DNA of 64,000 nt from Eutreptiella sp. 'Long Island Sound 2002'. Lineage: Eukaryota > Euglenozoa > Euglenophyceae > Eutreptiales > Eutreptiaceae. The position numbers and the translations under genes were made by a program. The DNA lies in the NCBI GenBank assembly GCA_964036045.1, contig OZ038380.1, positions 173,341,529 through 173,405,528 on the forward strand, read 5' to 3'. The first letter of the stretch is position 1, and each line of letters starts with the position of its first letter. Positions 1 to 8,661 of this stretch are shown here, piece after piece. Under the pieces are notes generated by a model. It worked only from the letters and a program-made list of their open reading frames with translations. It was not told the DNA's origin and made no database searches.

Positions 1-197
1 CGCCCCTCCCCCCCCCCCCACCCAACCCGCGGCACGGCGACAGGCCTGCCCCCCACCCGCCCGCGGGAGCGGCCGGGAGCGCATAACATGTATGGCCGGC
101 CGATATGCAGAGTTGTCGAGAAAGCCATCGTGCACCCCCCAGGCGGCCTGTGAGCCTCAAGATCGGCCCTCAAATCAAATCAAATCAAATCAAATCC
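1..197. repeat. ~190-bp repeat, copy A (window edge)
   Basis: This stretch matches 6864-7052 in the same orientation with scattered differences. Shared blocks include the GCGGCACGGCGACA core, GTATGGCCGGCCGATATGCAG, and a closing run of AAATC pentamers. It starts at the window edge and may extend further left. Both copies run into C-rich, CCCCTACC-type sequence on their right side. I see no gene in it. Confidence 0.85.
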
Positions 198-504
198 CCC
201 CCTACCCCCCCATTACCCCGCCCTAACCCACCCCTACCCCCCCCCCCTACTTCCCCCCGCCCTACCTCCCCGCCCCACCTCTTCCCCCCCCAACCCCCCC
301 TGTACCTCCCCCCCCACCCCCTACATTCCTAGTCCTACCTGCCCCACCCCCCCCACCAACCCCCAATCCCCCCCGCCCTTCCCGAGCAACCCCCAGCCCC
401 CACCCCACCCCTACCCTTGCGTTCCCTTATCCTCGGTTCGCTTTGCTCAACGCGGGGGCCTACCCCCGCGGACCCCTTGATTAAGAAGACTACACTCGAG
501 GCAA
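198..504. other. C-rich low-complexity spacer
   Basis: This stretch is almost all C on the plus strand, broken by TA, TTC and AAC (CCCCTACC-type sequence). It leads into the 83-bp array. The open frames here are compositional and I call no gene. Confidence 0.8.
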
Positions 505-3500
505 GAGACCCCCTTGTGCGTGCACCTCGTTGTCTGTGCACCACCTTGTGTGTGCACTGCCTTGCCTGTGGCCCCTTAACTAACATGACTCCTGCAGTGG
601 CCACAGACCGCCTTTTGTGTGTTCCGCCTTGTCTGTGCACCGCCGTGCCTGTGGCCCCTTAAATAAAATGACTCCTGCGGTGGCCACAAACCACCTTTTG
701 GATGCTCCGCCTTGCGTGGGCACCGCCTTGCCTGTGGCCCCTTAACTAACATGACTCCTGCAGCGGCCACAGACCGCCTTTTGTCTGTTCCGCCTTGTGT
801 GTGCACCGGCTTGCCTGTGGCCCCTTAACCAACATGACTCCCAAGGTGGCCACAGACCGCCTTTTGTGTGTTCCGCCTTGTCTGTGCACCGCCTTGCCTG
901 TGGCCCCTTAAATAACATGACTCCTACAGCGGCCCCAGACCGCCTTTTGGGTGTTCCGCCGTGTGTGTGCAGCGGCTTGCCTGTGGCCCCTTAAATAACA
1001 TGACTCCTGCAGTGGCCCCAGACCGCCTTTTGGATGTTCTGCCTTGTGTGTGCACCGCCTTGCCTGTGGCCCCTTAACTAACATGACTCCCACGGTGGCC
1101 ACAGACCGCCTTTTGTGTGTTCCGCCTTGTGTGGGCACCGGCTTGCCTGTGGCCCCTTAAATAACATGACTCCTGCGGTGGCCACAGACCGCCTTTTGTC
1201 TGTTCCGCCTTGTGTATGCACCGGCTTGCCTGTGGCCCCTTAACTAACATGACTCCCACGGTGGCCATAGACCGCCTTTTGTCTGTTCCGCCTTGTGTGG
1301 GCACCACCTTGCCTGTGGCCCCTTAACCAACATGACTCCTGCGGTGGCCACAGACCGCCTTTTGGGTGTTCCGCCTTGTGTGTGCACCGGCTTGCCTGTG
1401 GCCCCTTAAATAACATGACTCCTACAGCGGCCACGGACCGCCTTTTGTCTGTTCCGCCTTGTGTGTGCAGCGGCTTGCCTGTGGCCCCTTAACTAACATG
1501 ACTCCTGCAGTGGCCCCAGACCACCTTTTGTGTGTTCTGCCTTGTGTGTGCACCGCCTTGCCTGTGGCCCCTTAAATAACATGACTCCTGCAGTGGCCAC
1601 AGACCGCCTTTTGGGTGTTCCGCCTTGTGTGTGCACCGCCTTGCCTGTGGCGCCTTAACTAACATGACTCCTGCGGTGGCCGAAGACCGCCTTTTGTGTG
1701 TTCCGCCTTGTGTGTGCACCGCCTTGCCTGTGGCCCCTTAACTAACATGACTCCTGCGGTGGCCACAGACCGCCTTTTGGGTGTTCCGCCTTGTGTGGGC
1801 ACCACCTTGCCTGTGGCCCCGTAACTAACATGACTCCTGCAGGGGCCACAGACCGCCTTTTGGGTGTTCCGCCTTGTGTGTGCACCGCCTTGCCTGTGGC
1901 GCCTTAAATAACATGACTCCTGCGGTGGCCGAAGACCGCCTTTTGTGTGTTCCGCCTTGTGTGTGCAGCGGCTTGCCTGTGGCCCCTTAACTAACATGAC
2001 TCCTGCGGTGGCCACAGACCGCCTTTTGTGTGTTCCGCCTTGTGTGGGCACCGGCTTGCCTGTGGCCCCGTAAATAACATGACTCCTGCAGTGGCCATAG
2101 ACCGCCTTTTTTATGTTCCGCCTTGTGTGTCCAGCGGCTTGCCTGTGGCCCCTTAACTAACATGACTCCTGCGGTGGCCACAGACCGCTTTTTGGGTGTT
2201 CCGCCTTGTGTGTGCACCGGCTTGCCTGTGGCCCCTTAAATAACATGACTCCTGCAGCGGCCACAGGTCGCCTTTTGTCTGTTCCGCCTTGTGTGTGCAG
2301 CGGCTTGCCTGTGGCCCCTTAACTAACATGACTCCTGCGGTGGCCACAGACCGCCTTTTGTCTGTTCCGCCTTGTGTGTGCACCGGCTTGCCTATGGCCC
2401 CTTAAATAACATGACTCCTGCGGTGGCCATAGACCGCCTTTTTTGTGTTCCGCCTTGTGTGTCCAGCGGCTTGCCTGTGGCCCCTTAACTAACATGACTC
2501 CTGCGGTGGCCACAGACCGCCTTTTGGGTGTTCCGCCTTGTGTGTGCAACGGCTTGCCTGTGGCCCCTTAAATAACATGACTCCTGCAGCGGCCACAGGT
2601 CGCCTTTTGTCTGTTCCGCCTTGTGTGTGCACCGCCTTGCCTGTGGCCCCTTAACTAACATGACTCCTGCGGTGGCCACAGACCAACTTTTCTGTGTTCT
2701 GCCTTGTGTGGGCACCGCCTTGCCTGTGGCCCCTTAACTAACATGACTCCTGCGGTGGCCACAGACCGCCTTTTGGGTGTTCCGCCTTGTGTGTGCACCG
2801 GCTTGCCTGTGGCCCCTTAACTAACATGACTCTTGCGGTGGCCACAGACCGCCTTTTGTCTGTTCCGCCCCGTGTGGGCACTGCATTGCATGTGGCCCCT
2901 TAACTAAAATGAATCCTGCGATGGCCACAAACCACCATTTGGGTGTTCGATGACTCTTGCAGCGGCCACACACCGCCTTTTGTGTGTTCCGCCGTGTGTG
3001 TGCACCGCCTTGCCTATGGCCCCTTAACTAACATGACTCCTGCAGCGGCCAGAGACCGCCTTTTGTCTGTTCCGCCTTGTGTGTGCAGGAGTCATGTTAG
3101 TTAAGGGGCCACAGGCAAGCCGGTGCCCACACAAGGCGGAACAGACAAAAGGCGGCCTGTGGCCACCGCAGGAGTCATGTTAGTTAAGGGGCCACAGGCA
3201 AGCCGCTGCACACACACGGCGGAACACCCAAAAGGCAGTCTGGGGCCACTGCAGGAGTCATGTTAGTTAAGGGGCCACAGGCAAGCCGGTGCCCACACAC
3301 GGCGGAACACACAAAAGGCGGTCTGTGGCCACCGTGGGAGTCATGTTGGTTAAGGGGCCACAGGCAAGCCGGTGCACACACAAGGCAGAACATCCAAAAG
3401 GCGGTCTGTGGCCACCGCAGGAGTCATGTTATTTAAGGGGCCACAGGCAAGCCGGTGCTGTGGCCACAGACCGCCTTTTGGGTGCTCCGCCTTGTGTGTG

Positions 3501-3912
3501 CACCGCCTTGCCTGTGGCTCCTTAACGAACATGACTCCTGCAGTGGCCCCAGACCGCCTTTTGGGTGTTCCGACTTGTGTGTGCACCGCCTTGCCTGTGC
3601 CCCCTTAACTAACATGACATGACTCCTGCGGTGGCCACATACCACCTTTTGGGTGTTCCGCCTTGTGTGGACACCGGCTTGCCTGTGGCCCCTTAACTAA
3701 CATGACTCCTGCAGCGGCCACAGACCGCCTTTTGTGTGTTCCGCCTTGTGTGTGCACCCGCTTGCTTGTGGCTCCTTAAATAACATGACTCCTGCAGCGG
3801 CCACAGACCACCTTTTGGGTGTTCCGCCTTGTACGGGCACCGCCTTGTGTGTGCCCCGCCTTTTGTGTGTACCGCTTTGCCTGTGGCCCCTCAAATAACT
3901 TCACTCATGCGT
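505..3912. repeat. 83-bp minisatellite array (about 40 units)
   Basis: About 40 head-to-tail units of 83 bp. Each carries CCTTGCCTGTGGCCCC, TTAAMTAACATGACTCCTGC, a GTGGCCACAGACCGCC block and TTTTGTGTGTTCCGCC. Units differ mainly at a few recurrent positions: TGTGTGTGC or TGTGGGC, CAGTGG or CGGTGG, CTTAACTAAC or CTTAAATAAC. 83 is not a multiple of three, so the open frames crossing it are not a repeat protein. Units at both ends are more degenerate. Confidence 0.95.
3089..3457 (-). repeat. Inverted block inside the 83-bp array
   Basis: From about 3089 the units read as the reverse complement (GGAGTCATGTTAGTTAAGG followed by GGCCACAGGCAAGCC). At about 3457 they switch back. The block is about 4.4 units long, and both switch points fall inside units. 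This looks like a local inversion within the satellite. Confidence 0.9.
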
Positions 3913-4161
3913 ACCACCTAACCGTTCTTTGCTACGGCCCCCTACCCCCCCCCCGCCCCCCCCTACCTCCCCCCCCTACTGCACCCCCCCACACCACCCA
4001 CCCCCCCCCCCCCTATCTGGAGCCGCGGTAGAGAGCCGGGGTACACCCGGCACCCCCTCATCCCCCCCCTACCTCCCCCCTACCTCCCCGGCGGGGGCTT
4101 CGGCTTCCCCCACCTGTACAGCCGGATCCGCCTCCGGCACGTTCAGGGGTATCTCAGGGCC

Positions 4162-4437
4162 ATGGATTCGCGCCGCGTGCTCGTTCGCGAAAACGTCCGC
4201 GCTCCGCCACCCGAACCACTAGAAAGGCCTGGATCGGACCAGGAAAACCTGCTCTACACCATGGCCGAGACCCACCTGGAGGTGAACGCTCTCCCGGCTG
4301 CAGCGGCACAGCCAGCGGCCGTAGACTGTCACACCCGGGTCTACCGACCGTACGAGTCCGGAGGGGTCCTCCTGGCCGCAGATGGAGCGATGGAGGTCAC
4401 GCTAGACGGCGACAGGGCTGGGACAACCACAGGGTGA
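4162..4437 (+). CDS. Possible short GC-rich ORF, unknown
   Basis: A 91-residue open frame with reasonably protein-like composition. An internal Met (MAETHLEV) starts a more plausible 58-residue stretch. No domain is recognised, no splice sites are evident, and it lies between two satellite blocks. It could be a remnant of the same repeat unit that holds the fragments at 6.0-6.75 kb, or a chance frame in GC-rich DNA. The rest of 3913-5060 shows only C-rich low-complexity sequence. Confidence 0.2.
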   Translation: MDSRRVLVRENVRAPPPEPLERPGSDQENLLYTMAETHLEVNALPAAAAQPAAVDCHTRVYRPYESGGVLLAADGAMEVTLDGDRAGTTTG

Positions 4438-5061
4438 CCCAGGGCTGGGATCCCCGGTGCTACGCACAGCCCCGGGGCGACCTAGCCGCTAGGACGTGCA
4501 GGGCGGCGCCACTCCGGCGGGCCATGACCTCGCCCCCCCGGGCAGCAGCGCACCCCCGCACGCCACCCTTCTCTCTCCCTTGACCGGCATGCCGCACCCC
4601 GACCCGCGGGACCGGCGGACCTCAGTGGGCCTTGACCTCGCCCCCTATGGCAGGCGGGGCGCCCAGCGTACAAGGGCGCCTAGCGAGCACCACTGCCTGG
4701 CCCACCTTGACCACCCCAACGCACTCGGCTGGCCCAGTCTGAGCGGGCACACGGGCGCGCCGTCAGCCCCACCGCGAGCCGACGGCGGCGCCCACGCGAG
4801 TACATGGCGTGGAGTTTCCGTATCGCAGACCTGTCCTGTGCCCGCTATGCCTGCTCGCGACACGTGCCACTGCCCATGCCTCCGAGGAACGAGCACGGGG
4901 AGGTCGAAGCGACCCGCAGGGGCAGGGGGGGGGGGTGAATGGGGAGGGGGTTCAGGTAGAGGGGACCAAGAGCGGAACCACAACGGCATGGGCGGCAGCC
5001 AGGTCAGCGGGGTGAGGAGCCACCGGCTCCCGACCCCCCCTCCCTACAGGGACGCCCTCCC

Positions 5062-5640
5062 CAACTTCAGACCCCCAAGTGCCAACTTTAGACCCCCCGG
5101 TGCCAACTTTAGACCCCAACTTTAGACCCCCAAGTGCCAACTTTAGACCCCAAATTTAGACCCCCGAGTGCCAACTTTAGACCCCAACGTTAGACCCCCA
5201 AGTGCCAACTTTAGACCCCAACTTTAGACCCCCAAGTGCCAACTTTAGACCCCAACTTTAGACCCCCAAGTGCCAACTTCAGACCCCCCGGTGCCAACTT
5301 TAGACCCCAACGTTAGACCCCCAAGTGCCAACTTTAGACCCCAACTTTAGACCCCCAAGTGCCACCTTTAGACCGCAACTTTAGACCCCCAAGTGCCAAC
5401 TTTAGACCCCCCGGTGCCAACTTTAGACCCCAACTTTAGACCCTCAAATGCCAACTTTAGACCCCAAATTTAGACCCCCAAGTGCCAACTTTAGACCCCA
5501 ACTTTAGACCCTCAAATGCCAACTTTAGACCCCCCGGTGTCAAGTTTAGATCTCAAATTTAGACCCCCAAGTGCCAACTTTAGACCCCAACTTTCGACCC
5601 CCAAGTGCCAACTTTAGACCCCCTGTTGCAACTTTAGACC
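5062..5640. repeat. TTTAGACCC-rich tandem array (~34-bp unit)
   Basis: About 17 units built from two half-units, CAACTTTAGACCCC and CAAGTGCCAACTTTAGACC, giving a ~34-bp period with omissions and single-base changes. It begins after CAACTTCAGACCCCCAAGTG and ends at a C-run near 5640. Stops and changing unit length argue against coding. Confidence 0.92.
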
Positions 5641-5833
5641 CCCCCCCCCGATATAGGCGGGTGGCGCAGCGGGCCCGGCCCGACGCAGCCTATCGCCGGG
5701 CCCAGGGGCACGGCCACCCCGGAGAGATGTTCGGGCAAGGCGCGACAGGTCAGTCGTGGACCCGGTCATGCCTGCACGGTAGCCCCCCCCCCATCCGGTG
5801 GGCACGGCGACGCCCTCTCGCTCCGCACAGTGA

Positions 5834-6472
5834 GTGCGGCTTAGCAAAATGACGTGGCGCCACGTCGCGTACCCTCTGTACCGCGCCCTCCCGCCGCCGT
5901 CCCCGTACCGGATGGGCCGTCGCGGGCCACAACCGGTTTCCTGCAGCCGCCTGAACACCCGGGAGCAGCGGACGCGCCGCTGGATGGCGCGGAGCGACCC
6001 GGCGCTGGCCCTCCGCCTTTGGCTCGCCCATGTGAGCCGCGCATTGGTCCCCCCACCTCCCGCGCACAGAAAGGCCCCTCGCGAGCGTCGCCTGTGCGCT
6101 GCACGCCCTCGAGGGGCAGTCCCCCCGCCTCCTCAGCCTGGAGGACATCCTCATGGGGTGCTTCCTCAACTGGACGGCCATGGGCGCGAACCCCAGATGA
6201 TGGCTGTCAGCCCTGTAGCGCGTTCCCCAGGGCCTGGGGGTGTTAGGGCCCGCGCTCCACGAGGCCCTCAGCTGGCGGTATGGCGCGGCAGCCCCGCTCT
6301 GGCGGTCCCGCCGCCTACATTGGAGGGATGGCACGCAGCCCTCCTTGGTCGCCCCCCTGCTGGCCTGGGTCCTCTCCCCGTCCGCCGCGCCGGAGCCGCC
6401 ACCCTGCAGGCCTGGGCCAGCGCCCCCCAGCACCGGTTGCTTCTAGTCGAGAGGTGGGACGACGAGGCGTAG
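5834..6472 (+). pseudogene. Decayed GC-rich coding fragments, unknown
   Basis: No single frame makes a convincing protein, but plus-strand pieces in different frames do. About 6080-6200 reads ASLACALHALEGQSPRLLSL then EDILMGCFLNWTAMGANP before stops. About 6228-6446 reads LGVLGPALHEALSWRYGAAA and on. The alternation of good stretches and frame breaks looks like a decayed gene or exons of a repeat-borne gene, continued by the open frame at 6491-6745. I recognise no family. Confidence 0.35.
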
Positions 6473-6490
6473 GGCTCCGGGGGCCATCGG

Positions 6491-6745
6491 GTGGGTGTCA
6501 CCCAAGGCGGGAACGTGAGGTGCCTCTCCCGGGGCGACAGGTCCCTCGCCGCGCCCCCGGACCCCCATGCGGCCGCCGGCGCGGTGCTGGCCTCCATCCC
6601 CCGGGTGCACGCCGTGTGGTATGCGGTGATGCCCGCCACGGGGTCGCCCCAACCACCCCCGCAGCACCGGTACCCCTGCGCGGGGGACCGCGCCACAGCG
6701 CGGGCGTGGCTCGCGGCCCGTGCACTCGTGGAGGCGTGGCGGTAG
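6491..6745 (+). CDS. 84-residue ORF, likely fragment, unknown function
   Basis: Begins MGVTQGGNVRCLSRGDRSLA and ends with GDRATARAWLAARALVEAWR. The C-terminal half (ASIPRVHAVWYAVMPATG) has a normal mix of hydrophobic and charged residues and looks coding. It lies just before the second copy of the ~190-bp repeat, and with the fragments just upstream it may be the tail of one decayed gene in a ~6.9-kb tandem unit. No motif is recognised. Confidence 0.35.
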   Translation: MGVTQGGNVRCLSRGDRSLAAPPDPHAAAGAVLASIPRVHAVWYAVMPATGSPQPPPQHRYPCAGDRATARAWLAARALVEAWR

Positions 6746-6863
6746 CGCCGCAGGGTGCAGGTCGTTTTCCACGCGCCCTGACCCAGGTGTGCAGGCACCG
6801 GGCGGCCGTCTGCTGAGGCCACCGTGGCCCTCCCCCCTCCCCCCCTCTCATACCCCCTGCCCC

Positions 6864-7052
6864 GCCCCTCCCCCGCCCCCACCCAACGCGCGGCACGGCG
6901 ACAAGTCTGCCCCCCCGGCCCGCGGGGGCTACCAGGAGCGCATAGCATGTATGGCCGGCCGATATGCAGAGTCGTCGGGAAAGCCATCGGGCGCCCCCCA
7001 GGGGGCCTGTGAGCCTCAAGATCGGCCCTCAAATCAAATCAAATCAAATCCC
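6864..7052. repeat. ~190-bp repeat, copy B
   Basis: Second copy of the segment at 1-197 in direct orientation, ending in (AAATC)n. It is followed by C-rich sequence and a perfect hairpin near 7093-7114 (CCCCCTACCT, CCA, AGGTAGGGGG). Beyond ~7110 the sequence is unique, so a tandem organisation seems to stop there. Confidence 0.85.
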
Positions 7053-7499
7053 CCTACCCCCCCCCCCTACCTTCCCCCCCCCCTACCCCCCCCCCCTACC
7101 TCCAAGGTAGGGGGGGAGCGACTTCGTGCGATATATGCCGTCCCGTAGGACGCCCACTAAGCAAATCCCTGAGACGGTTTGGTTTGCACATTTTGAATTT
7201 ATGGTCACTTGACCCGTGGCTTTCTTTGAGTGCAATGAGTCCACCATCCTTTTTTTCACCGCATGCAAATAGGCTCCCGGGGAGGCTTAAGGAAGGCTGT
7301 GCAAAGCACGGCGCCCACAACGTACCACAATTTGTTCTTAGGGGAAGTGAGGGAGTAGGAGCGGACTAATTGCCAGAGCAAGAACGATACTGACCACTGA
7401 CTCATGTTTGTGTCCACACGATTGTGCCCGTCATTGTGAAGCTGTGGACTGCATTTGCCCCCCCCAACCAACTCATCATTGAGCCACTCCCCTCGCAGC

Positions 7500-7907
7500 T
7501 TACCACGTATGAACAAGTCCTCGAGTCAATGGCCGGAATAACAGGGTCCTGCCCAACGCGTGAATTTGGGGCGAGCGCACACCTATCAGCGTGTCCGGAC
7601 GAAGAGCCGATTGCTTTGTGTGTGCCTCTTGTGCGTTGAGGTCCATATGCAAAGCATCCATGTCCAATGCACTGGCTTGCGACCCTCCTTCAAGTGGGAG
7701 GTTCAAGAGTTCCTCAACCGCGCTTATAGAATCATTCAATTGGGCCAACACCACGGTCAACAACATTTCAGATGACAGGCTCACGGAAGTGTTCCGCACT
7801 TTCTTGACCAGAGTGGAAAGGGAAGTAGAAAGCGCCGCCACTAGGTGCAGACTTTCTTTGGGCGGACAATTATCCACCAACATGGTCAAGGTTTCGAGGG
7901 CTGGCAT
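7500..7907 (-). CDS. Possible exon, unknown protein
   Basis: The minus frame reads MPALETLTMLVDNCPPKESL and on, with an even mix of Leu, Ser and Val and an amphipathic look through NTSVSLSSEMLLTVVLAQLN. A TAG lies just before it in frame inside CTACTTTAG|CATTTC, which resembles a splice acceptor, so it may be the 3' exon of a minus-strand gene. Immediately upstream (7917-8126) are two near-copies of a ~75-bp unit encoding ...TIEHLDRLPPNLAILESRVQ. No family is recognised. Confidence 0.3.
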   Translation of the reverse strand: MPALETLTMLVDNCPPKESLHLVAALSTSLSTLVKKVRNTSVSLSSEMLLTVVLAQLNDSISAVEELLNLPLEGGSQASALDMDALHMDLNAQEAHTKQSALRPDTLIGVRSPQIHALGRTLLFRPLTRGLVHTW

Positions 7908-8025
7908 CTTGAAATGCTAAAGTAGATCAAGGTGTTCAATGGTGTAGTGGCCTTTCAGAGCCCACTTTACGACTTGCACCCGACTTTCCAATATGGCGAG
8001 ATTTGGAGGAAGTCGGTCGAGGTGT

Positions 8026-8310
8026 TCAATAGTTCTGAGCCCGCTTACAAGACTTGCAATTCGGCGAGATTTGGGGGAGTTTATCGAAACCAAGAAACAC
8101 GACCTCAAACCCAACACGATCGCCAAACGAAATCACTCCATACGATGCTAGACAGGAACCGTTGCATTCGCAATCCGCAACCAAAGAACCACGTGGACCA
8201 TTGCCGCTATTGAATGAGTACGAACGCACAGTGTCATGGTGACATCCATAAAACACCGCTCCAACGACCAGTCCCACTCCTACGGCTTCCAATATTCCTT
8301 TGGCTACCAT
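8026..8310 (-). CDS. Possible small hydrophobic-start exon, unknown
   Basis: The minus frame starts MVAKGILEAVGVGLVVGAVF, a hydrophobic N-terminus that could be a signal or anchor, then a Cys-rich stretch (CECNGSCLASYG). It overlaps the left end of the outer piggyBac-like element at 8288, so it is either element-derived at its start or coincidental. The following ~75-bp repeat disrupts the frame. Weak call. Confidence 0.2.
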   Translation of the reverse strand: MVAKGILEAVGVGLVVGAVFYGCHHDTVRSYSFNSGNGPRGSLVADCECNGSCLASYGVISFGDRVGFEVVFLGFDKLPQISPNCKSCKRAQNY

Positions 8311-8527
8311 ACGCGAATATTTTCACAACCGGTCCACCGGTCTTCGTTAACTCACCGTTTCGACTAGGCAAAATCACCAACTGTTCAGTTGAGACCGTTT
8401 CGCGCCACTTTAGCTTTCTGTAGCGAACCGGTTAGTTCGGGGAGACCGGTCGGACCGGTCCGACCGGTCTTTGCAAACTGAACGGACCGGACCATTTTAG
8501 CACACTTTAGCACACTTTGGAGCACTT
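8288..8527 (+). repeat. Left terminal inverted repeat of outer piggyBac-like element
   Basis: Contains ATATTCCTTTGGCTACCA at the outer side, three overlapping ACCGGT palindromes near 8430-8470, TTTGCAAACTGAACGGACC, then two CACACTTTAG repeats and ACACTTTGGAGCACTT (8512-8527). The last 16-mer has its perfect reverse complement at 11313-11328. The middle ~120 bp diverges from the right end. The same ACCGGT/TTTGCAAAC/CACTTTAGCACAC series recurs inside the transposase intron. Confidence 0.75.
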
Positions 8528-8661
8528 GGCGATGCGTGTGTAGTGTGTGTGTCCGCATGTGTGTGTTGTGTGTGTGCGTGTGCTGTGTTGTGCGTGTTCA
8601 CACCTTTGCACAGGCATTGCAATGCATGGGAGTCAATCCTCACAAGACATGTATTCATGGT

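Noticed and set aside
505-3912. A row of ~76-residue open frames on the minus strand resembling a repeat protein
   Set aside because: They follow from an 83-bp unit, which is not a multiple of three, so every frame is cut after about three units. Start and stop positions are set by the repeat.
505-5640. CRISPR-like array
   Set aside because: The repeats are contiguous satellites without unique spacers, in a eukaryotic genome.
5614-7032. Long Pro/Arg/Gly-rich open frames on both strands
   Set aside because: Typical of GC-rich DNA with few stops; composition is not protein-like except for the short pieces listed.
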